In this document: in pieces, positions 50,639 through 64,000 of the stretch
How the letters are laid out: each line of letters opens with the position of its first letter
How positions within the stretch are numbered: position 1 is the stretch's first letter
From: Onchocerca volvulus
Taxonomy: Eukaryota > Nematoda > Chromadorea > Rhabditida > Onchocercidae
Reading direction: 5' to 3'
NCBI GenBank assembly: GCA_000499405.2
Contig: HG738139.1
Location: forward strand, 70,564 to 134,563
Length of the DNA: 64,000 nucleotides
Position numbers and translations under genes: made by a program
Notes under the pieces: generated by a model
Databases searched by the model: none
Told to the model about the DNA's origin: nothing
The model's input: only the letters and a program-made list of their open reading frames with translations

Positions 50639-53600
50639 TCAGGATAAGAAATCACCGAAATTTGTATTCTGTAATATATCATCAAATGAACTGGGTAGCA
50701 GTGACTGCTGTTGCTGTCCCAAATAATAACCACGTACTGTCGATTCCTAAAAATCCAAAAAAATGGAGAAAAGCTTATATCTTAAACATCGTATAAATAT
50801 ATTTGTAATACTAACACATAAAACATAGCACTGCATCAAATTACTTTTTACGAACTAACAAGCACAGATTAAGCATTTCATATTTTGGATCAATTTTACT
50901 GGCCAAAGCAGATAGCAGTTAACTTGCTTAATTCAATCGATATGATACCTCATCATACTGATGCATCAAATTAAAATTTCTGAGAGACAGCTTAAATATG
51001 CCTTGTGCACTGATTTGATAGTTATAATACTGAACAATCAAGTAACTTAACAACTTTGTGCAGTTTAAATTTCTTATTTCAATTCCAAAATTCAGTTATA
51101 ATTACTGATTCTTTTGCTTGTTTACTGATTTATTCATCCGCTACAATATGTCTTTGCAATTTTTCCATTAATTATTCAAAAGCCTGGACCCAATAAAAAA
51201 GCTTTCAAAGCATTCAGTTAATAAAAAAATTTGATAATCCCAAACACAAAAGCTTACCCAAGTTTCAAGGAAATCTGCCACCGTTCGCAGACCCGGTCGA
51301 GCTAAACGTTCATATATCACATTTTGCAAATCATCGAAGAAAAACGAATCTAAATAAACAGAATTCAAATTTTTTTTTAATGATAATATTATGTGCCATC
51401 ACTATAGAAGCAAAGATTAAACTGTCTGATCAAATGAATTTTAATAAGTTTTAACGAAAAGTTACAAAGAAATGACATGAAACTATCGCAATCATTTTTT
51501 GAATATTTTCTTCTAAGAACTAATTTCTATTCAATTATAAATTTTGACTTGAATTTTTTTTTGAATAAAATTACTTGTGGCAAAACTATTTTAATAATAA
51601 AATAACAAACCTAAATCTAATGCAGCACGACCTACCAAGACTTCACCATTGGGATATGTTTTCGGTATAATTAACTGGAGTGGCGGCACATTATGTGAGG
51701 CTTAAAAACATTTATTATGAATTTAAATATTTAAATTTTCAAGTTGCGAAAATTGCTGAAAATCTTCTTGACTATTTTCACTAAATCATTTCCTATAAGT
51801 TTTCTCGATTTAATGAAAATATAATAATCGAAAATGCTATCTTCATTTACATAATCATCCAAAAACCTCCCTATGATATCATAAAAAGGCTTACTTAATG
51901 AAAATTTAACAACAACAGAATGCGAATCAGATATCTGTTCAATGTTGGAATCGGCTAAAAAACGATCTCCAAAGGTTAGCAATTCTTGACGTGCCGCCTC
52001 TGGTAATTGACCTTCTATCTGAACAAGTAAAAAAAACTCAAATTTCTTTCAAAATTATTAATAATAATTAATTTATGATTTTTATATGATACAACTAAAC
52101 GATACCGTTTCATAGTTCCTCACAATAGATCTAAAACAATAGGCAGTATATTCTTAAGCAATATGGTAGTACATATTACATGACTAATAGCTCATAATTG
52201 ATAAAAATCCTATCTGCTTTAAAAATATATTAAATATTTGACTCATTCCCAAATGAACCTGCGAAGATGTGCTATTCGGTATTGCTTCTATAGGAGTTGG
52301 CAAGAAATCATCCATTATATAAAGATCCTCAACTCCGCTGCAATCAGCTGTCGGTACACGATTTGATTCCGAGAATAGTGGTAAAGCTGTTGCTACTGCT
52401 CCTGCCTGTTGCTGAAGACAGTTAAAATTGTGATATATTTTAATCTTATGAAACATTTTACATATTTTTAATTCCATGAAATTTAATACGTAAAATATTG
52501 CGGCATACTTTAATTTCACAAAAAAAATATGTAAAATTACGAAAAAATTAAGCAAATTTTTATCAGAACTAATAGAATGATTTTTCCTAGAGTCAAGTAT
52601 ATATCAGAGATGACTGAAGATCTACGGTCAGAGCAATGGAAGATTAAATTTTTTTTTAATGGAGGATTAAATTTCCAACTATATCTGAAGCACTTCTAGT
52701 ATTTAATCGCTTTAAAAATATGGAAATGTATCAATATCAGTTATTCTAAATTTTAATATAAGTATTGAAAATTTATTTTGCCTGAAACTGAAGAAAATTA
52801 GAATTGTAAAATCTAACCACCCTAGATGAACCATGATGTAGCACCATCGACTGCGCCTGTGTACCGGGACGTAGTCCAGCATTCGGATTTGGATAGGGTG
52901 AATGTCGTTGATAAGTGTGTTCTACTGAATGTCGTGCAACCTGTTGACCACTAGTTGTTTGTAATGGCATTGGCGATTGCATAAGAGTACTTCGCGCCAG
53001 ACAAACAGCCACCGGAACTGATGATGGTGCCATACTAGCTAAAACCTGCGATGATGTTTGTTGCTGTTGTTGTTGTGACCGTCCGGAAGACATCGGCCAC
53101 TGTCCTGCGGATGGTACACCAGCATTCGCTTGTACGCGATCACCATATCCAACTTGTGTTTCACTATTTAACAAAACCGCATTCACTGCATCCACCAGCG
53201 GCTGTGGTTGTAATGTTCCAGCGTTCAATGAAGCTTGCTAAAGAAAAAAAAACTTATTTTTTTAATCCACCCGAAAATTTTGAAATTTCACAATTTTAGG
53301 ACAGCAGCCTTACATTTAAAATACGAGATAACTAAAAAGCTACTAGAACTAAAATAATACAGATGCTTCTAGCAATTTTGCACATTAAATATTTAATAAT
53401 ATACTAATCGATCGATTAATTTCAATTTTCAATCGCAACTTTTTGGAAACCTACAAGGATCCGCAAAAACTTTCATTCTTTTTTTTTTTTAACAAGATAC
53501 TATTGCTGGAATATTTTATTATTATACCAGAGCAAAATATAGATGTTTAAATCATATTATTTACCAGAAACTGTTGTTTTTTATATATCCATGCTTCTAT

Positions 53601-56600
53601 TTGCAAAAGATATTCAAATGATACCCGTCTGCAAATGACAAAAATTTGGTTGACAATGACACTGTTTATAAAGTACATAAACTGGTACTGAAGTAGCAGA
53701 ACTTGAAAAAGGAACTTTTATTAATTATTAATAATTATTATTAATCAGATTTTAACTATTATTTATTAAATCATATGCAAAAAAAATTCTGAGCGATAAA
53801 AAAATTGGGATGAATAATACTGCATCATTTTCCGAAATATATATATGAAAAAAGAATCATGAATTCATAGAAAATGTATGAACTAAATTTTGATAAAAAA
53901 GAAGGAGCAGTTCAAACCACCTAACTAAATACTTAAACGAAAGAACTGTCCCCTGATTAGCTTATAAATTTCAAATAAAACTTTAAACACCGGCATACAT
54001 ACGATTTGCCATCAAGAACGTTGCACATTGTATCAAATTTACTTGCAGCAATTTCGTTGCCTTCCAATCGACACTGTTGCGCACGTGATCGTAAACTCTC
54101 AACGTAAGGCCTTAATGAGCGTAACTTTTCGGCGTATATACGCTGCAATAATAGATTAATTAACATTAGACAAATAATCACACAGAAAAAAATAAAGAAA
54201 CTTTTCAATTAGTAAATATACTTCCTGTAACAAAATACTAAAAAACATTCTGGTTGATAAAATGCAACGCTATATAATATTAAACGAAGAACATATTAGA
54301 CTTATAAGAATTCTAAATTTTAATATCTATATATATGTTGTTATTGGAAAAAAATAAGTGCATATCACTTGCAAAGAAATTTCACATGACTTATATTCGA
54401 TTAATTCCATGATCTCGGCAACATTTATCACATATATAAAACTGAAAAACAATCCCATTTCTATGATTTCAAAACCATTATCATATATTCTAAATAACTA
54501 GCCTCTTCACTTTGTTGCAAAGTAGTTCCAAATGGCAAATCAGCAACGTTTTGATTACCCGATCCATTTAAATGCCGTGAGGATGGTGTCGGTGACCCAT
54601 AATGGGGTGAATTGATAAGATTTTCTAGAACTGATGGCTGATGCAGCTGTTGGTGATGTCGTGAAATACTTTGCTGCTGTGAAGAAGGAATGGATGTTCC
54701 TCGTGACATAAACGATGCTGTTGAATGGCCACGTTCAACGTATTGATCGGAATCTGTAGCACCGTAGGTACCTGTGAAATTTATATTGACTGCCTTGTGT
54801 GATGATTAAAAAACAACAATCAATATATTTGTTTAAAAAAAAAAAAGGAAAAAATTAATTTCTTGTAGATTATTTTTTATAAAAATAATCTACAAGTTAC
54901 AGGCCAAAAAAGTATACGCTGATACTTTTTCGGAAACCTCATGATTTGAGGCAGTGCTAATATAAAAAATATTGCATCAAGAATAACGGACAATCAAAAG
55001 GACCAATAAAAATTTTAAATTCAAATACCTGCTGGGTAATAACCGCCGGAAGAAGGATCTTCACGCTTCCATACACGAGCGGACACTGAATCCGATATTG
55101 GAACTTCTGCAGCATTAGTACCATCACTACCGCCACTTTTCGGCTCAGTTTTCACAAGACTATACATTTGATGATTTGGAGAGGTGCTATGTGATCCAGG
55201 GACAGAGGGGATCGGAGAAAGCATATTGTACGGAGTTTGCTGCGGAACCACTGGATGTGTTACCGGAGAATGCTGTTGTATATTAGATTGTGACGGCTGC
55301 ATACTAGTGCGAGATAATGCACCAGATGATGATTGCTGTGACTGTATTATTGGAGGTGGTTGACCAAGTAGCGGAGTATGGTACCTATCCTGCAAAAAAA
55401 GCAATAATTTCTCGAATATGTCAAATATAAATATACCTAGCCATTTTGGCATTAATTATGTTTTTTTATCAAGCAGAACATTTATTAGCAATTGGAACTT
55501 CAATAAAAAGAAACACAATCAGAAAAATAGCAGTCAAGTTAAGTAAAACAAACAACCAAAGAGAAAGGATATGAAGAGAAACTACCAAATCTTGGAATTA
55601 CATAAGTTGATTTTGCTCATGCTTACCATAACTTTTTGTTGTTGTTGCTGCTGCTGAGTGGGTTGCGGATCCGGTGGTACACCAAGGCCCGCGGCACGAT
55701 AGTTTTGTGATGCTGACTGAATACGAGATGGTTGAAGAAGGGCTGGTACTGTTGTTGATTTTGCTGTAAAAAAAAAACTTACCGAAAAAAGCTATTCCAA
55801 TCAGTTCCTTGAAATAAAATTCTTTATATTTGTGGATAAAACTGTGACTGGATAAATAACTATATATTTTCTGCTTCATTCGGAATATCATCGCACTAGT
55901 CACTCATTTTTGCCAATTGATAAGCATTTCTTTTCTTTTCTATCTATGAAATAATTTAATCACTAATATTTAATCAGTGGATCAACTGAAATGGCTAAAG
56001 TATTATTGCAAGAGATGACTTTTAGTATCACTTAACATCAGTTGCGGTATCACGATATAATATATAAACTACCCATGCAATTCTAATAATCTTAATGAAA
56101 AAATGACTATGTAAGTAATTATTTCGTTTTTCCTCCGAAATTAATCTATTTATATTATTTAGCAATTTCCTTGCAACTGCCCTATTTATATTTGGTTTCC
56201 CCAACATCACCTTAATTTCTTCTGAAATATTTTATACTAAACTTCCTCTCACTCACCTTATTTACATCTTACACTAAATAATAAAATATTGAAGACTACT
56301 TCAAATCACTTTAGGATTTATCAAGCCAGAAATAAGGAATAACACGTGAAGTACTTACAGTTACAATTGATTGCATTGATAACTTTGGCAATTGTTCGCA
56401 TATACTCATCTTTACTAACACATTTGTTAAAAACATATTCCTCTACCTGTAAAAACAATTTGATTTTATTTCACGCCATACATAAGTACCTCATAGGCAA
56501 TATACTACAAATCTGGAAAAAATAAATAAACTTTACAACACTTTTTAACAGCATTATATTACACACACGAAGTATAACAGCACTATTTTTTTTTAATACG

Positions 56601-56941
56601 ACCGATTTTTTTCTCATGTTCTCAACAAAACTTGATTAAATATAATTACGAATACTTAACTAATTAGAATGTTGGTGTGAGAATCTAACTAAATAGTTTG
56701 AATAATTAGAACAAACTGATAAAAGAATGACATACGGAATACCAAATTTCATCTCAATTCAAATCCTAATAAACTTAGCTTGGCGTTTTCATTTAAACCA
56801 AGGACAACAATAAACAACCTGTCTCGCATCACCGGGTACGGGTAAATTTGGAGCATTTTGACGATTTCTCGCTAATTCTGGTTCTAACCGATTAATAACA
56901 TGGTCGCGAAATCGTTGTGATGGCCAATCATCGTCCCCCAT
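50639..56941 (-). CDS. mdt-15: Mediator subunit MED15 (MDT-15), 13 exons, complete
   Basis: MDT-15 is a Mediator tail subunit that couples transcription factors such as nuclear hormone receptors and SREBP to RNA polymerase II; in C. elegans it controls lipid metabolism and detoxification genes. Exons (minus): 56941-56819, 56446-56359, 55763-55627, 55389-55029, 54771-54476, 54142-54003, 53628-53565, 53237-52818, 52411-52259, 52018-51895, 51700-51611, 51349-51258, 50746-50639; 2196 nt in frame, 731 residues. C. elegans MDT-15 is about 780. Exons 1-2 encode the KIX domain ([20 protein letters not shown] ... [17 protein letters not shown]). The middle is Gln/Pro/Ser-rich with short Gln runs. Exons 6-7 carry [15 protein letters not shown] and exon 9 [12 protein letters not shown], both conserved in the family. 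The C-terminus ends NTNFGDFLS. An in-frame TAA precedes the ATG, supporting this start. Confidence 0.93.
54862..54896. repeat. perfect 16-bp hairpin in mdt-15 intron 4
   Basis: CTTGTAGATTATTTTT (54862-54877), loop TAT, then AAAAATAATCTACAAG (54881-54896). The arms are exact complements. It lies in the intron between mdt-15 exons 4 and 5, about 90 nt after the acceptor side of exon 5 on the plus map. It may be a remnant of a small inverted-repeat element or may fold in the pre-mRNA. Confidence 0.9.
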
Positions 56942-58890
56942 TTAGTTATCACATGACCTATTCTTGACTCATCAAAGCCCGGTGCACCCGAATAAATCCA
57001 GTGCTTCGTGCTGCTTTTCCGAACTTGTTTTGCTCGATCCTACACACAGTTCACAATTTCAGACGACAAATCAACCTAAAAAACTTCTCACAGTCATAAT
57101 AAATAATGATATGGTCCACATTACGTAAAAACTCGCAACCCAACCCTAATTCAATACTAATTAATTTGTCATTTAAATTTTCCAATCTTCGCAAAATTTT
57201 CCTGTCCTTATATTATCACTTAAGATAGCATAACATAACTTTGGTTTTGAAATATCCGCAAAATTTCGCCGATCTCTGAACAACCCTTCTCTTCCTTCTC
57301 ACCCATAAAATTCTATTTCCTACTCCTTAAATGGTTTTTTAACAAAAACAAAACATCAGGTAGAAGAAAAAAAAACATGCAACAATAAGAGTAAAACATC
57401 CGTTAATGTCATAAAATCCATTCCCAAGAATTAAAATTTACAGGAAAAAAGAAAATTCTACTTCCTACTCCGCTCATTTTATCCAAATTTATTCTTCTAC
57501 ATCGTTTTTATTTCTCTTCGTAATTATCTTCTCATTTAGATACGATATGAAATAAAGTCCACATTTATACCGAAAGTCATCTAAATTGAATAAATTCTGC
57601 TAAATTTTACTGACCACCTTATACAATAATAAAGCTTACCTAATCTATACAAATTACTTTGGCGTAAGAGAAACAAGTCATAATACTCAAAAAGATGATA
57701 ATGCATAACTTGAAATATATCTTATACCTAAAAATGTTCGTTTCTTGAATATTAATGAATAGAGCACGTGTACCTATGATGGAACATCAACAAAATTAGC
57801 AATAATAACTTCTGGAACCGAATCTTACAACAACCGAAATCATACAAATCTATTCATTTGAAGTTCTCCAATCTATGATTTGTTTGAATTCTACAGCAAA
57901 GCACTTTTTCCAAAACTTTAAATCTGAAAGTATCAAATGCATCATTCATTTCGAATTCTCCTCCTATTCACATTTTCTTTTACTCTATTCAAAGTATAGG
58001 AAAAAAATAAATTGAGGGAAAAATGAAGGCAATGAATGGAAATAAAAAGAATACAAATAATCAATCGTATCAATGATTCGCATTAATCTGTTATTAAATA
58101 AGCTGAAAAGTAATCACAACTATGAAAAAAGAAAAAAAAAAAAGAAAAAACAGTTTTATTGAAGTTCTATGAAAGTAATGGAATACTGAATTTAAAACAA
58201 TTTCCAAATTAATACAACAAAAAATTTAAATGCTTTTCAGCTTTTAGATCTCCTTTCAAGTCAAATTAATTTTAACAATAATATAATTCAAATCTTAAAT
58301 AAACTTCTGCTCTGCTTATCTTTTCCATTAGTGATAACTCACTCGTATCGATCTGTCCTCAAACAGTTTCCAAAAATCAGTCTGAAACATGCTCCGCAAC
58401 CTGCGTAAATCGAAACTACAGATTAAAATGAAACTTTCACACTCCTAAGTTGTTCTTTAGCAAATTTAGTTTATGAGCATCAAATTTCTATCACTTGCTT
58501 AGAAATTTCTAACTTCGTATTTTTTTAGAGTAAAATCTTTCTCATTTGTTAAATTTCGATATCCTTTCTTCAATATTTTTGAAACGAAAGGTTTTCCTTT
58601 GAGGAAATAATTTGAAAGTATTCAAATAATGTAGATAATTAATCCTACCGGGAAAAACTATGATATTTTCTTATAGGCAATTCCAGAAAATGGATTTCTG
58701 AAATCTTACCAAATTTTACCAATCTGAAGTCAATATCAAAATATTTCTATGGATGACAATACATATTACTCTATATATAATATTATCCATATGATGAATG
58801 CAGTTTAGAGAAAAAATGAACAAACACTGGAAAAATTTTTACAATAAACTAACAAATAAGTAAATGAAAAATAATAATAACAAAACAAGA
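56942..58890. other. gap between mdt-15 and ddx-23, same strand
   Basis: This 1.95 kb stretch holds the 5' leader of mdt-15 (less AT-rich up to about 57060; on the minus strand a TGTGTAG near 57040 could accept a spliced leader) and the 3' trailer of the helicase gene. No open frame with coding character was found. Two genes head-to-tail at this distance could be an operon with a long spacer, but nothing in the sequence proves it. Confidence 0.55.
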
Positions 58891-60547
58891 TTAATTACGA
58901 AACAGCGTTTCTTCCTGCCGTTTCTTGGTAACAAATGTACCGGGTTTATGCTGAGCTTCCGGATGATTGGTTAATTCTGGTGGACAAGTTGATACTGGAC
59001 TTTCTAGAAGGCATTGTTTCAAATCATAGAAGACATCTTTATCTTCAGGTGTCAAAAACGTTATCGCTTTACCATGCTTTCCGGCACGTCCTGAAGAGAG
59101 AAAAAGTACATTTATAAAAAATTATTTATATTTGGAAAATCATAAACATCAATCTAATCAATAATCGGACACACAGAACTAACTCATCGGCAAACTTTAT
59201 TTGGTACGTAGTGCTTATGATGTAAATCGATTTCAGAAAATCCGCAACACTCAAGGTTAAAGAATTATAAATTTTCGAGAAACAAAAACTAAAGAATATA
59301 TGAAGCAAACAAATATTAAATGTTTTGCTCGTATATATCGAGTACGGTCAAAAATTTGGATCTCAAAAGACGTATCGCTGCGCTAAGTTCTTGAGTTATT
59401 TATTCATCTCACATCAATTTATCTAATGTTAGCTATCAATACATACGCAAACACACACATAAACATGTTTATAAAAAAAAAAAAAAAAAAAGGAAAAAGA
59501 AATTGCAAAATAACATTTAAAAACAGAATGGATGTTTGGACTTGTAGCTATAAAAAAGAGAAAAAAGAATCAGTCGAGAAAAAATGCTTCCATAATTTAG
59601 CAAAAAGTTACTTCACTGCTTTTTCTCTCCATTGTTTTTTGTTCAAACTTCAATAATCTAATACAATTTTATCATTTATTTTCATTCATTTATGCCTTTC
59701 TTTAAACGACTTTTTTCTTACTTTCTACAGCAATAATCAATAAAAATTTTGTGACATTATAAAATGATAAAAATTGAAATGAGAAGAAAAAAAAATAGAA
59801 ATATAAAAAAAGCAGGAAAAATAAAATTAAAAAATAAGGAAGAGAAAAGCTTTCAATGCAATGAGATGGATGAATGAATGTATGCAGGAGGAGAATTTTC
59901 GAAAAATCAAAATTCTTTTTCTTTTTTGCTTTGAGGAAGGAAATAACAAATGATTTTCATTTGAAATAACGAAAATCGTTTTAAACAAGAAAGTTTTTTT
60001 TTCCAAAGAAAAAGAAAAAAAGAAAGAGAGAATGTGCCAGCGTCAGATAATAAAGTTGTACTGCCGAAGTGCACAATTTAATCACTAACATAAATATAAG
60101 TTGAGAAAAGCAAGCAACCAAAGTTGGGACGTTCCATCTTCTCTTCCCTTTTTTTTTTCAGAAGAAATTCATAATTTATTTGTACCGAAAAGCGAATGAA
60201 ATAATAAAAGAGAAGACAATTTTTTTTCAGCTTTTTTAAAACACACACTTTATAAAATGTATGTTATTTTTGTGAAATTAATAAAAAAGTGTGGAAAAAC
60301 CAATCGAATACTTCCAAAGCATCTCAACAAATCAATCTTACAATTTACGATACTGCAACGTCTTCTCTATATTTTTTTTACCTAATCAGATGTCTCCACT
60401 TCACGATTAAGATATCTAGGATGTTAGTTTTAAGTTTTTGATCTGCAACTACTACAACTTCAATTACCAATAACATTCAATAATTCAGCTGATAAAAAAC
60501 CTTAATTATAGTGTTTCGAAACTGAACTCATTGTATTTTTTTTTCTT

Positions 60548-60608
<61 letters not shown>

Positions 60609-63021
60609 TATTTTAAACACTAAAAAACTTCCAAAGCTCGAATTAAGTATGAAATCAAGAAAATTCAAAATTGGCTAAAATAATGATCGGTAAGTCAACA
60701 TTTGAAAATTAAGTATCCTTTGCAGAAATACTCGGAACTCCATTTTTGCTTAAATATGCATTTACGGATTTTACTATTTCTGATATTTCTACTTTACTGT
60801 GATTTCTTTTGGCTTGACATAGTGACATATTTCCTCTGCTTCGTCTGCATCATGTTAAATAAATTTTATCCAAACCTAATTCCAGCTTATTTCATATTTA
60901 TTAAAAGGTTAGAAAGTTATATTACCTGTTCGACCAATTCTGTGAGTATAATCTTCAATTGATTTCGCCATATCATAATTAAGAACTAAAGAAACATCTT
61001 TGATGTCAATACCACGTCCAGCAACATCTGTTGCCACCAGGATATCTTTGGTCCCATCTTTGAGTGCTGCCAACGAATATTCACGAGCATCCTGTCCTTT
61101 GCCACCATGTAAAACACAAGGTTGAAAGCCCAGTTTTGTCAAGCCTTTGGCTAACATATCTGCTCCCTATAAAAGAAAACTGAGCGAAATCGCAAACTTA
61201 CAAAAGCTAAACTTGAAATTTAATACTAAATATAAAATTAAAATAATTTGTCAATTTTCAAAGCTATAAATGAGGAAAGATATACCCGTTTTTGATTAAC
61301 AAAAATGATAATAGGCGGTTCAAATGCATCAGATGAGATCAATTCAACAAGTTTCTTGCGTTTACTTTCTTCACCAATCATATAAACTATTTGTTCGACG
61401 CGTTCTGTGGGTCTTCCAATCGAACCGATGTATACAACAGCCGGGCGTCGAAGGTATGCTCGAGCTAATCGCTCAATTGCTGGACTCATGGTTGCCGTGA
61501 ACATAACAGTCTGAAAAAAGTAATTGGAATTTTTAAAGCTTAGACTTAGCTTTGAATAATATTCTTCTACTTATTTTAACATCTCATTCCATTTCCTGAA
61601 GTAACTAATGGAAAGTTGTAATAATCCTTTAACTTATTCTTCCATAACATATAAAATTGCCTCGTTGAAAATATTACTAATTTTTATCGACCTAAACTTG
61701 CAGCTCAACAAATTACTACAGCAGATATTCTATAGAATCAAATCAATCGAATCAGTATTTTCAATCAAAAGATTTAAAAAAGGACATCAGAAGACTGAAA
61801 GCACCTGTGATCATCTAACTAATGTTCGCTCATACCCTGGCATGCAATTTTATCATCATCAGGAATGAACTTTATTAATGCATTCAGATAATACGAGCAT
61901 TAAAAACCTCATTTTCAATTTCTTACCATTATACTATCAATGAGAACTTATAATTCGCGAAGCCTGAGCTAATGTTTGAGATTAGTGAGTTAAATATATA
62001 TATCTATCTATCTACCTATATATATATATATATTTATATAGATTTATATATATATATATATATATACATCAATATTTTTTTTCGTTACCAAACCTGTTAT
62101 TCAATCCATCTCATAAAATCGAAAGCCTAATATCGCACATATACATAAATACACACATACACACGTATATATATATATATATATAAAGTGCACCTAATCA
62201 ATTTCATAGCCTTTCCCTGTCAATCAAATGACGCAGTTTTAATCCTAATCATTAAAAACATGACCAACAAGATAATTTTCCCTCAACAAAGTGCACTGCT
62301 TGGGCCTGATAATTTTTTGAAAATTACTAATAAATGACAGATAAACATTCAATATAATATCAATCGAATGAATTAAATAGAGATTTTAAAAGTAAATGAG
62401 GGAAATGATGAACCTATGATTATGTTGAAATAAATGAGTATTTTCACAAAATATCAGTCATTTGAACTCTGTTGGAAAAAAATTTTCTTCATTAAAAAAT
62501 ATTTACTTGACGATATTTCTTTTTCGAGTAGAAATTTTCCATTATGGATTCTTCTTTTTCCGCATCTTCAGTATCCGGTTTGAGATTCGTCACCGGAATA
62601 TATTCAAGAACCTATAAAACTATGTGAAAGTAAGAAGTAATTAGTACGGCTAATCAAAAAGGATAAGTGAAAATAATATAAAAAATATCTGAGTAATAAT
62701 AATGAGTGGCAAAAAAATTTGGAGGAAAAAAATGCTTATATATCCTAAAAAACTCAAATTTGCAAACATGTTTTTGGAAATCAAGCATGAGAGAGAAAAA
62801 GCATGGAAATTTGGAAAAAACTAATGTTAAATCGACAATTTCCAAAAAACAAACATATTCGAGAATTCTATTTTGTATAAACTTACTTTCTGTACTTCCG
62901 GTTCAAAACCCATATCCAACATTCTGTCAGCTTCATCCAAAATAACATAAGTGCATTGATCCAATGACAAATAACGATTTTCCAAAACATCTAACAAACG
63001 TCCAGGCGTAGCGATAACCAC
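58891..63021 (-). CDS. ddx-23: DDX23/PRP28 DEAD-box splicing helicase, C-terminal 301 residues (5' part outside the window)
   Basis: PRP28/DDX23 is an ATP-dependent RNA helicase of the U5 snRNP that helps exchange U1 for U6 at the 5' splice site. Exons (minus): 63021-62887, 62611-62507, 61510-61286, 61166-60926, 59090-58891; 906 nt in frame to TAA 58891. Motifs in order: [17 protein letters not shown] (Ib), [18 protein letters not shown] (II), [17 protein letters not shown] (III, TAT in place of SAT, as usual in this family), [10 protein letters not shown] (IV), [19 protein letters not shown] (V), [19 protein letters not shown] (VI). The tail [20 protein letters not shown], then [14 protein letters not shown], is diagnostic of PRP28/DDX23. 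Motifs Q, I (AxxGxGKT) and Ia and the RS-rich N-terminus lie past the right edge. Confidence 0.94.
60550..60607. repeat. 58-base uninterrupted T run in a ddx-23 intron
   Basis: The plus strand has T at every position from 60550 to 60607, and T-rich sequence extends about 15 bases further left. On the transcribed strand it is a poly-A run in the last ddx-23 intron (59091-60925). It may be an old retroposon tail or an assembly artefact; no retroposon body was recognised next to it. Confidence 0.9.
61994..62190. repeat. cluster of TA-rich microsatellites in a ddx-23 intron
   Basis: TATC/TA units lie at about 61994-62035, TA runs at about 62044-62066, an ACAC run near 62150-62164, and a further TA run at about 62168-62186. 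All are within the intron between exons 62611-62507 and 61510-61286. They are slippage products; the exact unit number in the assembly is uncertain. Confidence 0.85.
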
Positions 63022-64000
63022 CTGAATGAAATGTAATAACTTTTCAAAGAAAAATCGAGCAAGATCAACAGCAATTAACAAAAAATAAGCAATATTTCTC
63101 GACTGCAAGAAACTGGAATGAAACAAAAGTTAAATTAGCAATTATTAAACTGCATTTATGTGAACTTTGCGTATTTCAGCATAATCCACATAAAATTATT
63201 TATTTAAATGATTTTGTCATTAGTAAATATTGTTTATTTTCGTTTCAAAAACTTTTTTTTTTTTGGTTTCCTTTCATTTCAAACTGAAATTTCGTTTGCC
63301 AGTTAAATTTCATCATAAGGACTACAGCGTAAAACAATTCAATTTTTATGTAATGAAATATAATTTTTGTTTAATTCCATCTATTTTTTAAATAATGTAG
63401 AAGAAACTGAAGCAATTTATGGAAAACAGAAAAAGCATAAAATGAATTAGAAATGTTATCATCATCTAACAGTTATTGGGAAAAATATCAAATTTCAAAA
63501 TGTGAAAAATAAAAATGTCTTTTTGTAATGTGAGCAATCTATAATAAAACTTTGAAAGCCTAGATAATTTAGATTTTCTCCATAATTAATTAAATGAAGT
63601 TAGTATTGAAAATCTCCATAGAAAATACGAATCTTCCAGAAATCACACACTGAATATTTCACTTAAAATTCTAAACTTTCTTAAAGAAAAAATAATAAGT
63701 CCTTTACAGCAAAATGAAAATTGTGATCACCTATCTATATAGACAACTGAATGATTCATCTTTCTGATCAAATATTGCTTCATTTTCTGTCCTTTATTTC
63801 TGCAATTTTTGAAGCCAGAAATTTAAATGCTTTTTTCATTCCATCATTGATGACAGCAGGTTCTTTTCTTCTAAGATATCAAATGCGCTTATAAAAAACA
63901 GAATGCGGAAGTAAGCCTCGAATTCATGTTGAATTCAGATTTCAACATAACAGCAGAATGAAAGAGAAATCGAATCATATCTCGCTTAGGTAAGAAATAT
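63022..64000 (-). other. upstream intron of ddx-23 reaching the window edge, no exon seen
   Basis: Immediately upstream of the exon at 63021, the expected preceding residues (a GGLSRE...-type segment before VIATPGR in this family) are not found in the remaining 979 bases on the minus strand. The stretch is AT-rich without open coding frames. The intron therefore runs past the window edge. Confidence 0.65.

Noticed and set aside
1..64000. tRNA, rRNA, spliced-leader RNA genes and CRISPR arrays
   Set aside because: No A/B-box tRNA fold, rRNA core sequence, spliced-leader sequence or regularly spaced repeats were recognised by eye; a covariance-model scan would be needed to exclude small RNAs.

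Overview
The window looks like a nuclear genome fragment of a parasitic, probably filarial-type (spirurid) nematode. It is very AT-rich, its genes are cut into many short exons with TTTCAG-like acceptors, and its three recognisable genes are mua-3, mdt-15 and the DEAD-box splicing helicase DDX23/PRP28. mua-3 is nematode-specific in this form. The species is inferred, not shown.

Layout. 1-4939: no gene recognised. 4940-37442 (+): one very large gene. I could join it by hand into 56 exons that stay in frame throughout, giving about 3632 residues: signal peptide, four LDL-receptor class A modules, about 53 EGF-like modules, one VWFA domain, two SEA domains, a transmembrane helix and a cytoplasmic tail. 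This is the MUA-3 architecture, the transmembrane fibrous-organelle/hemidesmosome protein that links body-wall muscle attachment to the cuticle through the epidermis. A second signal-peptide exon at 13831-13900 lies inside an intron in the matching splice phase, so a shorter form without the LDLa modules is likely.

37443-45230: intergenic debris. It holds a decayed minus-strand coding remnant, then two Helitron transposon fragments in opposite orientation. The minus fragment carries only the helicase end. The plus fragment carries Rep and part of the helicase, with the Walker A/B core deleted. The minus fragment has about 620 bp more than its partner, and the extra sequence looks like LTR-type retroelement DNA.

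45230-50450: two small plus-strand gene candidates. One (45323-45720) has two E2F-like sites just before its ATG. The other (about 47846-50169) encodes a short Cys-rich single-pass membrane peptide. Each has an AATAAA 30-40 nt after its stop codon.

50639-56941 (-): mdt-15 (MED15), a Mediator tail subunit with an N-terminal KIX domain, 13 exons, about 731 residues. 58891-63021 (-): the 3' half of DDX23/PRP28, five exons; its 5' part lies beyond the right edge. These two are same-strand neighbours about 1.95 kb apart. mdt-15 and the 47.8-50.2 kb candidate converge tail to tail. There is no evidence that the genes act in one pathway; the order is ordinary eukaryotic neighbourhood. All exon borders are hand calls without transcript evidence.
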